Shown: piece by piece, positions 25,409-34,521 of the stretch
How positions within the stretch are numbered: the stretch's first letter is position 1
Layout: each line of letters opens with the position of its first letter
Origin: an uncultured Desulfosarcina sp.
GTDB lineage: Bacteria > Desulfobacterota > Desulfobacteria > Desulfobacterales > Desulfosarcinaceae
Reading direction: 5' to 3'
Assembly (NCBI RefSeq): GCF_963668215.1
Contig: NZ_OY764190.1
Span: 2,914,001 to 2,978,000, forward strand
DNA length: 64,000 bases
Translations under genes and position numbers: made by a program
Notes under the pieces: model-generated
The model's database searches: none
What the model saw: only the letters and a program-made list of their open reading frames with translations
What the model was told of the DNA's origin: nothing

Positions 25409-26149
25409 TTATTTGCCTCCCGCGCCACCGAGATAAACTTCGACCACCCTGGGATCGTTCAAGGCTTCCTGGGTCGGGGCGTCCACCAATTTTGCTCCCT
25501 GATGGAGAACGATTACTTTTTCCGCCATACCGAGAACGGCCCGCATGATGTGTTCGACCATGGCCACCAGGGCGATATTCTCTTCTCCGGCGATTTGCTT
25601 CAAGAAAGCCACCATTTGATCGATGTCGCTGGGGTGCATGCCGGCCATGGCCTCGTCCATGAGCAGAATTTTCGGCTTCATGGCCAAGGCCCGGCCGATT
25701 TCCAGCATCTTTTTCTCGATGGGCGTCAGCGTCCCGGCGGCTTTGTCCCGATGGGCCGTAAGATCCAATCTTTCGATGAGCTGATCGGCAACTTCCATGG
25801 AGGCGTCCACACTGAGTTCTTTGCCCATTCTGCCGAACATGGCACCTACGGCGATGTTCTCCCGGACCGTTTCCGAACTGAACGGCCGCGGAATCTGGAA
25901 GGTCCGGCCGATGCCCAAAGGCGCCCGCTTGAATGGGGGCATCCGGGTAATGTCGGAGCCTTCGAAAAGAATATGCCCCTCCTCAGGAAAAAATACGCCG
26001 CTGATCAGATTAAAAAGGGTGGTTTTGCCCGAGCCGTTGGGACCGACGATGCCGACGAACTGGCCGGTGTCGATCTCCAGGCTCACGCCGTTGACGGCCA
26101 CCAGGCCGCCGAAGCGTTTGGTTACGTTGTCGAGTTGAAGCAGGGTCAT
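25409..26149 (-). CDS. livG: Branched-chain amino-acid-type ABC transporter ATPase
   Basis: 246-residue ATPase. Walker A GPNGSGKTT, Q-loop region GIGRTFQIPRPF, Walker B ILLMDEAMAGMHPSD and switch His VEHIM. The ABC signature is unusual: where LSYGQ or LSGGQ is expected the sequence reads LTPIEKKMLEIGRALA. The partner LivF has a perfect signature, so one of the two composite ATP sites in the heterodimer may be degenerate. It lies 16 bp after livM. Confidence 0.92.
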   Translation of the reverse strand: MTLLQLDNVTKRFGGLVAVNGVSLEIDTGQFVGIVGPNGSGKTTLFNLISGVFFPEEGHILFEGSDITRMPPFKRAPLGIGRTFQIPRPFSSETVRENIAVGAMFGRMGKELSVDASMEVADQLIERLDLTAHRDKAAGTLTPIEKKMLEIGRALAMKPKILLMDEAMAGMHPSDIDQMVAFLKQIAGEENIALVAMVEHIMRAVLGMAEKVIVLHQGAKLVDAPTQEALNDPRVVEVYLGGAGGK

Positions 26150-26165
26150 TTGATCGCCACCTACG

Positions 26166-27167
26166 CTAAATGATGTAACGGCCCACGGCCGTGTTTCTTG
26201 TCTTTGCCTTCAGCATGCCGATCACGCCTTCCGGAAACACGACAATGATGACGATGATGATCGGCGCGAAAATCAGCAGTTGAAACCCGGGAATGAAGAT
26301 CGACAGATAGTATTTGGACATGCCATAAATAAGGCCGCCGACCATCGGGCCCAGCAGGGTTCCCGCCCCGCCGAGAAGTACGATGATGATCGCTTCGATG
26401 GTGTAATGAATTTCGAACACTTCGGGCGGAAATACATAGGGCGTTTTCAAGGCCCACGAAGAGGCCCCCACCAGTCCGGCAAAGCAGGAGCTGGTAATAA
26501 AGGCGATGATTTTGAACTTGGTCACGTTGATGCCCATCACCTTGGCCGCGTCCTCGTCTTCTCTCAACGCGGTCAGGGCATAGCCGATCTTGCTGCGCAT
26601 ATAGATCAGGGTCACCATGGCCGCCAACACCGCAATCACCAGAACGATTACATCGGCCCAGAAGGTCGCCAGCGCGCTGGCCGCCTCCCGGCCCAGGATC
26701 TGATTGAGCTGGGCCATGAAGATGATGCCTTCCGAGCCGTTCCAGATGCGGGCCCCTTCGATCAGAAAACGGAATCCCTCGTTGACTCCGATCGTTGCAA
26801 TGGCGAAATACGCTCCGCGCAGGCGCAGTGCCACGGCGCCGACGGCAATGGAAAGCAGGGTCGACATGAGCATGGCCAGGGCAAATCCGATTACGATGAT
26901 GCCGACGCCGAGATTCTCCAGGTGGGCCAGCCGGCTGATGGCCAGCGCCATGCCGTAGGTGCCCACCCCCATAAACGCCACATAGCCGAAATCGACATAG
27001 CCGGTCATGCCTAGAAAGATGTTGAACGCCTGGCCCAGGGCGCAATAGAACAGGAGCATGGCCACCAGCTGCCACATCCCCGACACATTTCGTCCGACCA
27101 GAAACAGGGCGGCGTAAAGCACCAGAACGGGAAGCATCGGATAGTATTTGATCAGTTTGGTTTTCAT
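26166..27167 (-). CDS. livM: Branched-chain amino-acid-type ABC transporter permease
   Basis: 333-residue permease with about eight to ten hydrophobic segments. LivM marks are GYVDFGYVAFMGVGTYGMA, RLRGAYFAIATIGVNE, SKIGYALTALREDEDAAKVMGIN (coupling helix) and LLGGAGTLLGPMVGG. The ATG at 27167 overlaps the livH stop (ATGA). The longer upstream open frame reads antisense-like sequence inside livH and is not part of the gene. Confidence 0.92.
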   Translation of the reverse strand: MKTKLIKYYPMLPVLVLYAALFLVGRNVSGMWQLVAMLLFYCALGQAFNIFLGMTGYVDFGYVAFMGVGTYGMALAISRLAHLENLGVGIIVIGFALAMLMSTLLSIAVGAVALRLRGAYFAIATIGVNEGFRFLIEGARIWNGSEGIIFMAQLNQILGREAASALATFWADVIVLVIAVLAAMVTLIYMRSKIGYALTALREDEDAAKVMGINVTKFKIIAFITSSCFAGLVGASSWALKTPYVFPPEVFEIHYTIEAIIIVLLGGAGTLLGPMVGGLIYGMSKYYLSIFIPGFQLLIFAPIIIVIIVVFPEGVIGMLKAKTRNTAVGRYII

Positions 27168-28051
27168 TTTCGTGCCAGCAGTCCGGTAGGTCGGATCAGT
27201 AAAATGATCAGAAGAATGACGAAAGAGAGAAACCGCGTCAGGGCAAAGGGCTCCACGCCCGGCAGCAAGGCAAACAGGGTATAGGAGCCGTTTTCGATCA
27301 GACCGAAGACCAGCCCTCCGAAAAATGCGCCGTAAGGCGACGAGAGCCCCCCGAGCACGGCGATGACAAAGGCTTTGAGGGTGTACCCGCCTCCCATGTA
27401 GGGATTGATGCCGACCGGAATGAACATGGTCAGCAATACGCCGCTGGCAACGGTCAGACCGATTCCCAGGGCAAAACTCCAGGCGTAGGCGGCGCCGACG
27501 TTGACCCCGCACACCCGCGCTCCTTCACTGTCTTCGACCACGCTGCGCATGGCCGATCCGGCCCGGGTGCGATTGAACCACAGGTACAGCAGCACGGCGA
27601 TGGCCACACTGCCCAGACAGGCCAGCAGCTTGGACACCGGAAGAACCGTAATCCCCAGATCGATTTTGCCCACCGCCCAGTTGTAGCCCCGAAATTCCGA
27701 CCCGAACATGAGTTTGATCACTTCCTGCAGCAGCACGCCGATGGAAAAGGTCGCCAGCAGCGTGGCCAGTTCGGGGGCCTTGATCAGCCGTTGGATGACG
27801 GTATAGTAAAAAAGGAGGCCCAGCCCGAGGCCGATGGCGAAGGCCACCGGGATGGCGAGGACCGGGTTGATCCCCAGGGCGGAAAACAGCCAGAAGGCAA
27901 TGAAGGCGCCGACCATGACAAAAGCGCCGTGGCCGACGTTGACAACCTTGAGAACGCCGAAGATCAGACTGAGGCCCATGGTGGCCATTCCGTAGACGGC
28001 TCCCAGGATAAGCCCCTGGAACAGATTCCCGGCAAGTTGTTCGAATATCAT
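27164..28051 (-). CDS. livH: Branched-chain amino-acid-type ABC transporter permease
   Basis: 295-residue permease with about eight hydrophobic segments. LivH marks: GLILGAVYGMATMGLSLIFGVLKVVNVGHGA at the N-terminus (read in parts), the coupling loop AMRSVVEDSEGARVCGVN, and AVLGGLSSPYGAFFGG near the end. It pairs with LivM to form the channel and lies 121 bp downstream of the binding-protein gene. Confidence 0.92.
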   Translation of the reverse strand: MIFEQLAGNLFQGLILGAVYGMATMGLSLIFGVLKVVNVGHGAFVMVGAFIAFWLFSALGINPVLAIPVAFAIGLGLGLLFYYTVIQRLIKAPELATLLATFSIGVLLQEVIKLMFGSEFRGYNWAVGKIDLGITVLPVSKLLACLGSVAIAVLLYLWFNRTRAGSAMRSVVEDSEGARVCGVNVGAAYAWSFALGIGLTVASGVLLTMFIPVGINPYMGGGYTLKAFVIAVLGGLSSPYGAFFGGLVFGLIENGSYTLFALLPGVEPFALTRFLSFVILLIILLIRPTGLLARK

Positions 28052-28172
28052 GCGCGACTCGCTCTCGATAGATGGGTTGAACGTCGGCGCCCGGGGCCGA
28101 AATCGCCGCCGAGGTTGCCGCGGCGGTTCGATATCCGCCGCGACCCCAATTGGTTATCGGAACAGCGGTTCT

Positions 28173-29444
28173 TCAGGGAATGGCAACCTTGCCCTTGGCT
28201 TTTTCGGCAAATGTGGGCATCGGATAGCAGACCGTGCCGGTCTGGGCTTCTTCGGGCCATACGATGATCCGCTCGGCTTTTTGCCATTGGACGTCCACCA
28301 TGGTGTGGCCGACCTGCATACCGTTTTCGTCGACATCCCACCCGCCGTAAAACGACATGAATTCCAGATCGCCCAGGGCCTTGCGAACCTTGGCCGAATC
28401 GACGGAACCGGCCTTTTCGACGGCCAGGACATAGGCCAGTACCTGTGCCCCGGCTTCGGCCGCGTGATAGTCGGGAACCATCTCTTTACCGGCCGCTTTC
28501 TTGAAAAGCGCGACGAATTCGTCCTGGTCGGGGCCGATCCATGGCAATCCGACCTTCTTGGCCTCGGATGCGGCATATTTGACGCCGTATTCCCAATGGG
28601 AGGGACCCATCACCCCTTCGGCCATGCTCTCCAGGGCTTCGTAAAAAGCGGGCAGGGTCGCTGCCGCGATCAGCGACAACGCGTTGGTGTCTATGTCCAG
28701 GTCAGCCATCTGACGGTTGAACAACTGACCGTCTTCGAAGTGTCCGCCGCCGAGAACGAAGTCGGGTCTGGTCGCCTTCATGGCCGAAAGCAGGGGGGTC
28801 AGGTCGGTCACGCCTTTGGGGTAAGTCCTTTTGAAAACGACCTGGAAGCCAAGTTCCCTGGCATGGGCCTCGGCGCCTTCCATGACCATTTTGGCGAACT
28901 CGGAATCCTCGTAGGCCAGGGCTACCTTTTTGGCCTTGGGGTCGATTTTATGAATCATGTCGAGGGTTCCGCGGTGATAGCTGGAGGCCGGGCCGATGGT
29001 CTGAACGATGTATCGGAATCCCTGCTGGAAAATTTCGTTGTTGGCGCCGCCGTGGTCCATGTAGAGCATGCTTCGGGCTTCGGTGACGGGGGCTCCCCGA
29101 AGCGTCAGGCCGGAACTGTAAGGCGCAAAGACGACATCGACCTTGTCGACCGTTGCCAGGCGGCCGATCAGGCTGGTGACCGACTCCTTGTTCGATTCGC
29201 AGTCGTAATAGGTGTACTTCAGCGGAATCTTTTTCCCTTTCAGACTGACGCCTCCGTACGTGTTGTTGACCCAGTCTACGCATGCCTTGATCCCGGCCAC
29301 GGCCTGCTCTCCGGCTTTGGCGTATTTCCCGGAAAGGCAGGCCGGATGCCCGATATCGATCGAATCGGCGGCGTCCACCGTGGGGATACCGAGGCCAGCA
29401 ACAATAAGAAAAAATCCCAGTGCGATCCGTGCAACTCTTTTCAT
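28173..29444 (-). CDS. ABC transporter periplasmic substrate-binding protein (Liv type)
   Basis: 423-residue type I periplasmic binding protein. The start at 29444 follows GGAGGGGAGG and gives a signal peptide (KRVARIALGFFLIVAG, ending near TVDAA). The mature protein opens IDIGHPACLSGKYAKAGEQAV, the usual first strand and ligand loop, and includes VDVVFAPYSSGLT and KKVALAYEDSEFAKMV. First gene of the transporter cluster. The mature domain is longer than for leucine binders (~370), and the ligand may be an amide, aromatic acid or other compound rather than leucine. Confidence 0.9.
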   Translation of the reverse strand: MKRVARIALGFFLIVAGLGIPTVDAADSIDIGHPACLSGKYAKAGEQAVAGIKACVDWVNNTYGGVSLKGKKIPLKYTYYDCESNKESVTSLIGRLATVDKVDVVFAPYSSGLTLRGAPVTEARSMLYMDHGGANNEIFQQGFRYIVQTIGPASSYHRGTLDMIHKIDPKAKKVALAYEDSEFAKMVMEGAEAHARELGFQVVFKRTYPKGVTDLTPLLSAMKATRPDFVLGGGHFEDGQLFNRQMADLDIDTNALSLIAAATLPAFYEALESMAEGVMGPSHWEYGVKYAASEAKKVGLPWIGPDQDEFVALFKKAAGKEMVPDYHAAEAGAQVLAYVLAVEKAGSVDSAKVRKALGDLEFMSFYGGWDVDENGMQVGHTMVDVQWQKAERIIVWPEEAQTGTVCYPMPTFAEKAKGKVAIP

Positions 29445-29914
29445 CGTATACCTCCCCTCCAACGGAAGGCGAGCCTTCCGTCAATCTGTGAGTTTTGCCT
29501 GCGCAAAAACCGATCCCTTTTCGCCGGCTTTTGCCGGCCGGGGCATGCCTTGCGGAAGCAAAGAAGATGAAAGCCACACAAAAAACTGCGCTTTCGTTAG
29601 ATTGTTGTAATGAGATTATGCTCATATAGCACCTGATGGTACGGGTGTCAACTCGATAATCAGAATATGAATTTGCATCAATTTATAGGGTAAATTTCCC
29701 ATGGAATATGGTTCTCCATTTGTTGAACACGTGCATAATCCGAGGCAACCTCCAGATGGGGATTTACAGGCTGCCGAACCGGTGGTTATCCTGCAGGCGC
29801 CGAAAACGAAGTTGTTGCGGGAAGAAGGCTGGTGCTTTACATGAAAAATGGGTAATGAAGGTGAAAAAATGGTGTACGGCTACCTTTTGATAGCGGCATA
29901 CAGGAAAGGCCACC
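29445..29914. other. Intergenic region, no gene recognised
   Basis: 470 bp between the start of the Liv binding-protein gene (minus) and the divergent methyltransferase gene (plus). Short open frames have no ribosome site or familiar content. The stretch from about 29580 to 29720 is clearly AT-richer and probably contains the promoters for both directions. Confidence 0.5.
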
Positions 29915-30589
29915 ATGATTCCATGGCAATTGATCGATACGACAACGATACCCGGAAGCACGCAACGGTTGCGGCTGTTGCAACGGGGTGACGAATTTTC
30001 GATACGGGGGGATACCTTCGAATTGATGAACAGCCGGCAGCATGGGTCGGAGGACGCCCTTGCCCGTCTGGCCTGCGGCTGCCTGAGCGGCCGGTCGAAG
30101 ACGTCAATGCTGATCGGCGGCCTGGGTATGGGATTCACCCTGGCGGCCGCCCTGAAAGAACTCGGAGCGGACAGCCGGGTCGCGGTCGCGGAACTGGTGC
30201 CGGCGGTGATACAATGGAACCGCGGTCCGCTGGCGGAACTGGCGGGAAATCCACTGTCGGATAAGCGGGTCACGGTTCATGAGACCGATATTGCCGGGAT
30301 GTTGAAATCGGCTGCGGCGGTCTATGATGCCATTGTATTTGACGTGGACAACGGGCCCAATGGCCTCACACGCCAGGAAAACGACTGGCTGTACGGCCCG
30401 GATGGACTGAAGGCGGCGTATACGGCGCTTCGTTCCGGCGGTGTGCTGGCTGTCTGGTCGGCGTCACCGGACAGCGTATTTCCCATGCGCCTGCGCCGTG
30501 CGGGCTTTTCAGTGGAAGAAGTTCTCGCGCCGGCGCGAAGAAGCAGAAAAGGCAGTCGTCATACCATCTGGCTGGCTATCCGTGATTGA
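29915..30589 (+). CDS. Spermidine-synthase-like SAM-dependent methyltransferase
   Basis: 224-residue Rossmann-fold protein of the spermidine synthase/class I methyltransferase group. The nucleotide-binding Gly-rich motif is MLIGGLGMGFTLA near residue 65, the acidic end of strand 2 is AVAELVPAVI, and the post-motif DAIVFDVDNGPNGL corresponds to the catalytic-face loop. It lacks the N-terminal beta-barrel of true spermidine synthases and the usual YDV-I-D-S/D motif is altered to VFDVDNGP, so polyamine synthesis is unlikely to be its job. AGGAAAGG precedes the ATG. A shrunken copy of parts of this gene lies at 31.9 kb, beyond the GAPDH gene. Confidence 0.85.
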   Translation: MIPWQLIDTTTIPGSTQRLRLLQRGDEFSIRGDTFELMNSRQHGSEDALARLACGCLSGRSKTSMLIGGLGMGFTLAAALKELGADSRVAVAELVPAVIQWNRGPLAELAGNPLSDKRVTVHETDIAGMLKSAAAVYDAIVFDVDNGPNGLTRQENDWLYGPDGLKAAYTALRSGGVLAVWSASPDSVFPMRLRRAGFSVEEVLAPARRSRKGSRHTIWLAIRD

Positions 30590-30681
30590 GAAGTCAGTCG
30601 TGAGCGTATCCAATAGGAATTGTATGATAAAGCTGGGTGCAGTGCCGGGCAGTCTCGCCTGATTGAAATGATGAATTTGCA

Positions 30682-31701
30682 CTAATTCATTAAACTTCCC
30701 ATATGGCCTAATGTTCTGATTAACTGACTGACATAGCTCATTTCGTTGTCATACCAGGATACAACTCTGACCTCATAGATATTGGTTCCACAACGCTGCG
30801 CAAGCGTTTGCGTGGAATCAAAAAGCGAGCCGTAGCTCATGCCAATTGTATCGCTTGACACCAGCTCCTCGTCAGAATATCCAAAGGATTCATCGGAAGC
30901 CTTTTTCATCGCATCATTGATTCCCTCAACACTTACAGAGTCGGTCACATCCTTTAATGTAGCATCGAGAATGGTGATGGAACCGGAAGGAACGGGTACG
31001 CGTTGCGCCGATCCGATCAGCTTTCCGTCAAGTTCCGGAATAACAAGGCCGATCGCTTTCGCAGCACCGGTTGAATTGGGCACAATGTTGATTGCACCGG
31101 CTCTTGCACGACGAAAATCGCCTTTGCGGTGCGGTCCATCAATAATCATCTGGTCTCCCGTATATGCATGAATCGTGGTCATAAAGCCTGTTCTCAACTC
31201 ACGATAACCATTCAACGCCTTTGCCATGGGAGCAAGGCAATTGGTTGTGCAGGATGCACCAGAGACAATGCGATCGTCATTGTTCAGTGTTTGATGATTT
31301 ACGCCATAAACAATGGTTGGAAGGTCACTGCCTGCAGGAGCTGAAATGAGAACCTTCTTTGCTCCTGCGTCAATATGCGCCTGGCTCTTGTCCTTCGAGC
31401 AGAAAAAACCGGTACATTCCAAAACAATGTCCACCCCAAGACTGCCCCAAGGAAGATTCTTCGGTTCCGCGTCTTTGTAAACGCTGATTTTCTTGTCGTC
31501 AATGATAAGAGAATTCTCGTCACAATCAACAGTATGCCCTGAAAAACGACCCTGTACGCTGTCATACTTCAGAAGATGAGCAAGCAACTTCGGGTTTGTT
31601 AAGTCGTTAATTGCCACAACTTCAAAACGATCATCTCCAAAAATTTTTCGAAATGAAAGTCTTCCAATCCTTCCAAAACCGTTAATTGCAATTTTAAGCA
31701 T
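30682..31701 (-). CDS. gap: Glyceraldehyde-3-phosphate dehydrogenase (type I)
   Basis: 339-residue NAD-dependent glycolytic/gluconeogenic GAPDH. The Rossmann start is [13 protein letters not shown], the catalytic Cys is in [12 protein letters not shown], and the phosphate/substrate regions are [24 protein letters not shown] and [13 protein letters not shown]. The true start is 31701, behind TTGGAGGAAACATC. The gene is visibly AT-richer than most of the window, has different codon use and stands alone without other glycolytic genes. It sits between a methyltransferase gene and a partial copy of it. I infer it was acquired by transfer. Whether it is the cell's only GAPDH is unknown. Confidence 0.95.
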   Translation of the reverse strand: MLKIAINGFGRIGRLSFRKIFGDDRFEVVAINDLTNPKLLAHLLKYDSVQGRFSGHTVDCDENSLIIDDKKISVYKDAEPKNLPWGSLGVDIVLECTGFFCSKDKSQAHIDAGAKKVLISAPAGSDLPTIVYGVNHQTLNNDDRIVSGASCTTNCLAPMAKALNGYRELRTGFMTTIHAYTGDQMIIDGPHRKGDFRRARAGAINIVPNSTGAAKAIGLVIPELDGKLIGSAQRVPVPSGSITILDATLKDVTDSVSVEGINDAMKKASDESFGYSDEELVSSDTIGMSYGSLFDSTQTLAQRCGTNIYEVRVVSWYDNEMSYVSQLIRTLGHMGSLMN

Positions 31702-31941
31702 GATGTTTCCTCCAATTTGATAAAAAAAACCGATTGTCGAAGACCGGGACTTTATACCGCCGCGAGAGGCGGGGTAGTAATCCCGATGCATCGTTACAAG
31801 TTTTCGATTTGGGCTTGCGGATACTGCGCAGACCTTGGTCAGAAAGGCAGGCCCAAAATGAAAATCTATAAAAATGCTAATGAGTTAATGCCTATAAGTC
31901 AAGGGATTTATTCTGCGCTATTTAAATGGTTTAAAAACCTT

Positions 31942-32005
31942 TTGATGAATAGCCGGCAGCATGTGTCGGAGGATGCCCTTGCCCATCTGGCTGGCAGTTC
32001 GTGAT
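31942..32005 (+). pseudogene. Internally deleted copy of the methyltransferase gene
   Basis: 64 bp combine two parts of the gene at 29.9 kb. The first part (from 31942) matches 30022-30073 (gatgaa, then agccggcagcatg, gtcggagga and gcccttgccc). The end (cccatctggctggcagttcgtgat) matches the 3' terminus at 30562-30585. The join falls at a shared word (c-tctggc) present at both sites in the intact gene, as expected for a deletion between microhomologies. It encodes LMNSRQHVSEDALAHLAG and stops. The remainder of 31702-32336 shows no gene I recognise. Confidence 0.7.
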
Positions 32006-32336
32006 CAAACCGGTATGAACGGTAAATGGTGGATGGTGATACGGTTAAACCACAACGACAAGCCGGAAGCTTGTCTGTTAATTGCCGCATTTGCTTCTGG
32101 TTGGAATCCCCGCGTTTGACAGATGCCTGTAGATGAAGAGAACACTGAGTTCCGACAAGTGGCTGGCTCAATTGATGTCGCCATTTATAAAAGGCACAAA
32201 CATCTCTGAACCAAATACTTTTAGCATTGATGGATCATGACGCCTTTCTGGTTTGACCAAGTGCGCAGGAATTGATATCGCGGGTTCTGTGATCTATTCA
32301 CGCACCATGATTTTTTAATGAAGGAGAGAATCTGCC

Positions 32337-34354
32337 ATGTGGAAGCCTTCCGTGTGCACAAAAGACTGTCCGGATACCTGCGGACTTCTGTCCAAAGTGG
32401 AGGACGGCCGGATAACCAAGGTGAAGGGCGATCCAGACCATCCATTCACCCGGGGTTTCATCTGTAAAAAAGCCGGTTATTTCCCTCAGCATGTCCATAA
32501 TGAAAAGCGGATTCTCACGCCCCTGATACGTAGCGGCCCGAAGGGGACGGGCCGGTTTGAGCCCATCGCGTGGGATGAGGCATTGGATCGGGTAGCGGCC
32601 AAGATCAAGGAGGTCTCTGCTGAATACGGCCCCGAGGCCATTCTGCCATATTTCTATGCCGGTCACATGGGCATGATCCAGCGTTACGCCGGCCACGCCT
32701 TTTTTCACAAGCTGGGGGCCAGCCGACTTTTAGCGACCATATGTGGGCCTGCGGCCACCGCCGGGTATGAGGCCACCCTGGGCTCCGGCCCCAGCACAGA
32801 CCTTGAATCCGTGGTGGATTCGGATTTCATCATCATCTGGGGCAACAACAGCCTGACCACCAACGTGCATGCCTGGCCCTTTTACAGAAAGGCCCGTAAA
32901 AATGGGGCCCGGCTGGTGGTGATAGATCCTTATCGGACGCGTACTGCCAAGGAAGCAGACATTCACCTCATGCCCATGCCGGGAACCGACGCTGCTCTGG
33001 CCCTGGGCATGATGCAGGTATTAATCGGCGAGAATCTCATCGATCGCGATTACATCGCCGACAATACGTTGAGTTTTGATGAACTGGCCCGGCGGGCCGC
33101 CGAATATCCACCGGAAATCGCCTCAACGATCTGCGGTGTTCCGGCCAGTGATATCCGGGAACTGGCTGTGGCCTATGGTAAGGCCCGGGCACCTTTCATC
33201 CGCACCGGCTGGGGGCCGGCCAGGCAGCTGCGCGGGGCCATGGCCATGCGCACCATTGCCTGTCTGCCCGCCCTGGTGGGGGCATTTAAAAAACCCGGCG
33301 CGGGCATCACCCGCTTATTGGGGGGCGGTCCCTCGAACCTCACCCGCTTGACCCGGCCGGATTTGTGTCCCGAGGGCACCCGGGTGGTAAACATGGTGGA
33401 ACTGGGAGACGCCCTCACCAGACTAAAGGCCCCGCCCATAAAGCTGCTCTACAACTTCATGAGCAATCCGGCTGCGGTCGCTCCCCAATCGGCCCTCGTG
33501 TACGAAGGGCTGAAGCGGGATGATCTGTTTCTAGTGGTTCATGAACTCTTTATGACCGATACGGCTTTATTCGCAGACATCATCCTTCCCGGTGCCAGTT
33601 TCTTTGAGATGACCGACATATACAGGGCCTATGGCCACAACTATCTGCGTCTGGCCCGGCCTGTCATCCCCCCGGTAGGCCAAAGCCGGGCGAACCTGGC
33701 CATTTTCCAGCAATTGGCCGGACGTATGGGCTTTGAGGAAGAAGTCTTCAGCCTGGGCGAGGAAGATTTCATCAAGGACTTTTTGCGGGAAGAACACCCC
33801 AGCCTGAAAGGGTTTGATCACGAAGCCTTTTGGCAGGAAAAGGCGGTGCGCTTGAACATTCCGGCCAACCCCTATGCCGACGGCTTCAATACCCCTTCGG
33901 GCAAAGTTGAATTCTTTTCTCAAACCTGGCTGGACAAGGGCCTGGATCCTTTACCGTGCGGCCAGGTCTGGCGGGACCCGGAGGGCGGAAACAAATACAA
34001 GCTTGAACTGATAACTCCACCCCATCATCTGTTCTTAAACTCGGCCTTTAACGAGATCTCTGAGATCAGGAAAATGGCTGGACGTGCCAAGGTGCTCATC
34101 AACCTCAAAACGCCCGGGAGCGGGACATCAGCCAGGGCGACCTGGTGAGAGTATACAATGGCCGGGGCGAGTGCAGCCTGTATGCAGAAGTAACACCGGA
34201 CACCCAGCCAGGCTTGCTGGTGGCCGAAGGTCTTCACTGGCCCGGGTTCGCGCCCGGAGGGAAGGGGGCAAACCAACTCACCAGCCAGCGACTTACCGAC
34301 CAGGGTGAAACCTGCGCTTTCCACTGCAACCTGGTGGAGGTGGAGCCAGTATAG
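32337..34354 (+). pseudogene. Molybdopterin oxidoreductase with C-terminal frameshift
   Basis: Large molybdopterin/Fe-S oxidoreductase of the DMSO reductase superfamily. An N-terminal 4Fe-4S site is present (CTKDCPDTCGLL, then GFICKKAG), with Moco-binding segments such as IIWGNNSLTTN and IDPYRTRTAKEADIHL. The frame from 32337 ends at 34148 (603 residues) with a tail unlike the family. Switching frame at about 34103-34106 gives QNARERDISQGDLVRVYNGRGE and a normal C-terminal molybdopterin-dinucleotide domain to 34354, for about 672 residues. One missing C in aac(c)ctcaaaac explains it. No electron-transfer partner is adjacent, and the substrate is unknown. It could be a real pseudogene or a sequencing error. 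AAGGAGAG precedes the start. Confidence 0.85.
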
Positions 34355-34521
34355 TGGTTTGTTGATTGTCGGACCAAGCTGGTTTTCCCTTTGAAAAATT
34401 GCATAATCCAGCAAAGCGGTCCATCTATTTACAACCCCGATTTTCCATTGATTTTTGTTCAGTAAAACCAGGAGTTTTTCGAATTCAGAATTATAGTAAA
34501 ATCGAAACGAATGTCATTGTT

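Noticed and set aside
29660..30710. Similar words atgaatttgca near 29670 and 30672 that could be element ends around the methyltransferase
   Set aside because: The match is short and imperfect, and one copy overlaps the GAPDH stop region. No consistent borders were found.
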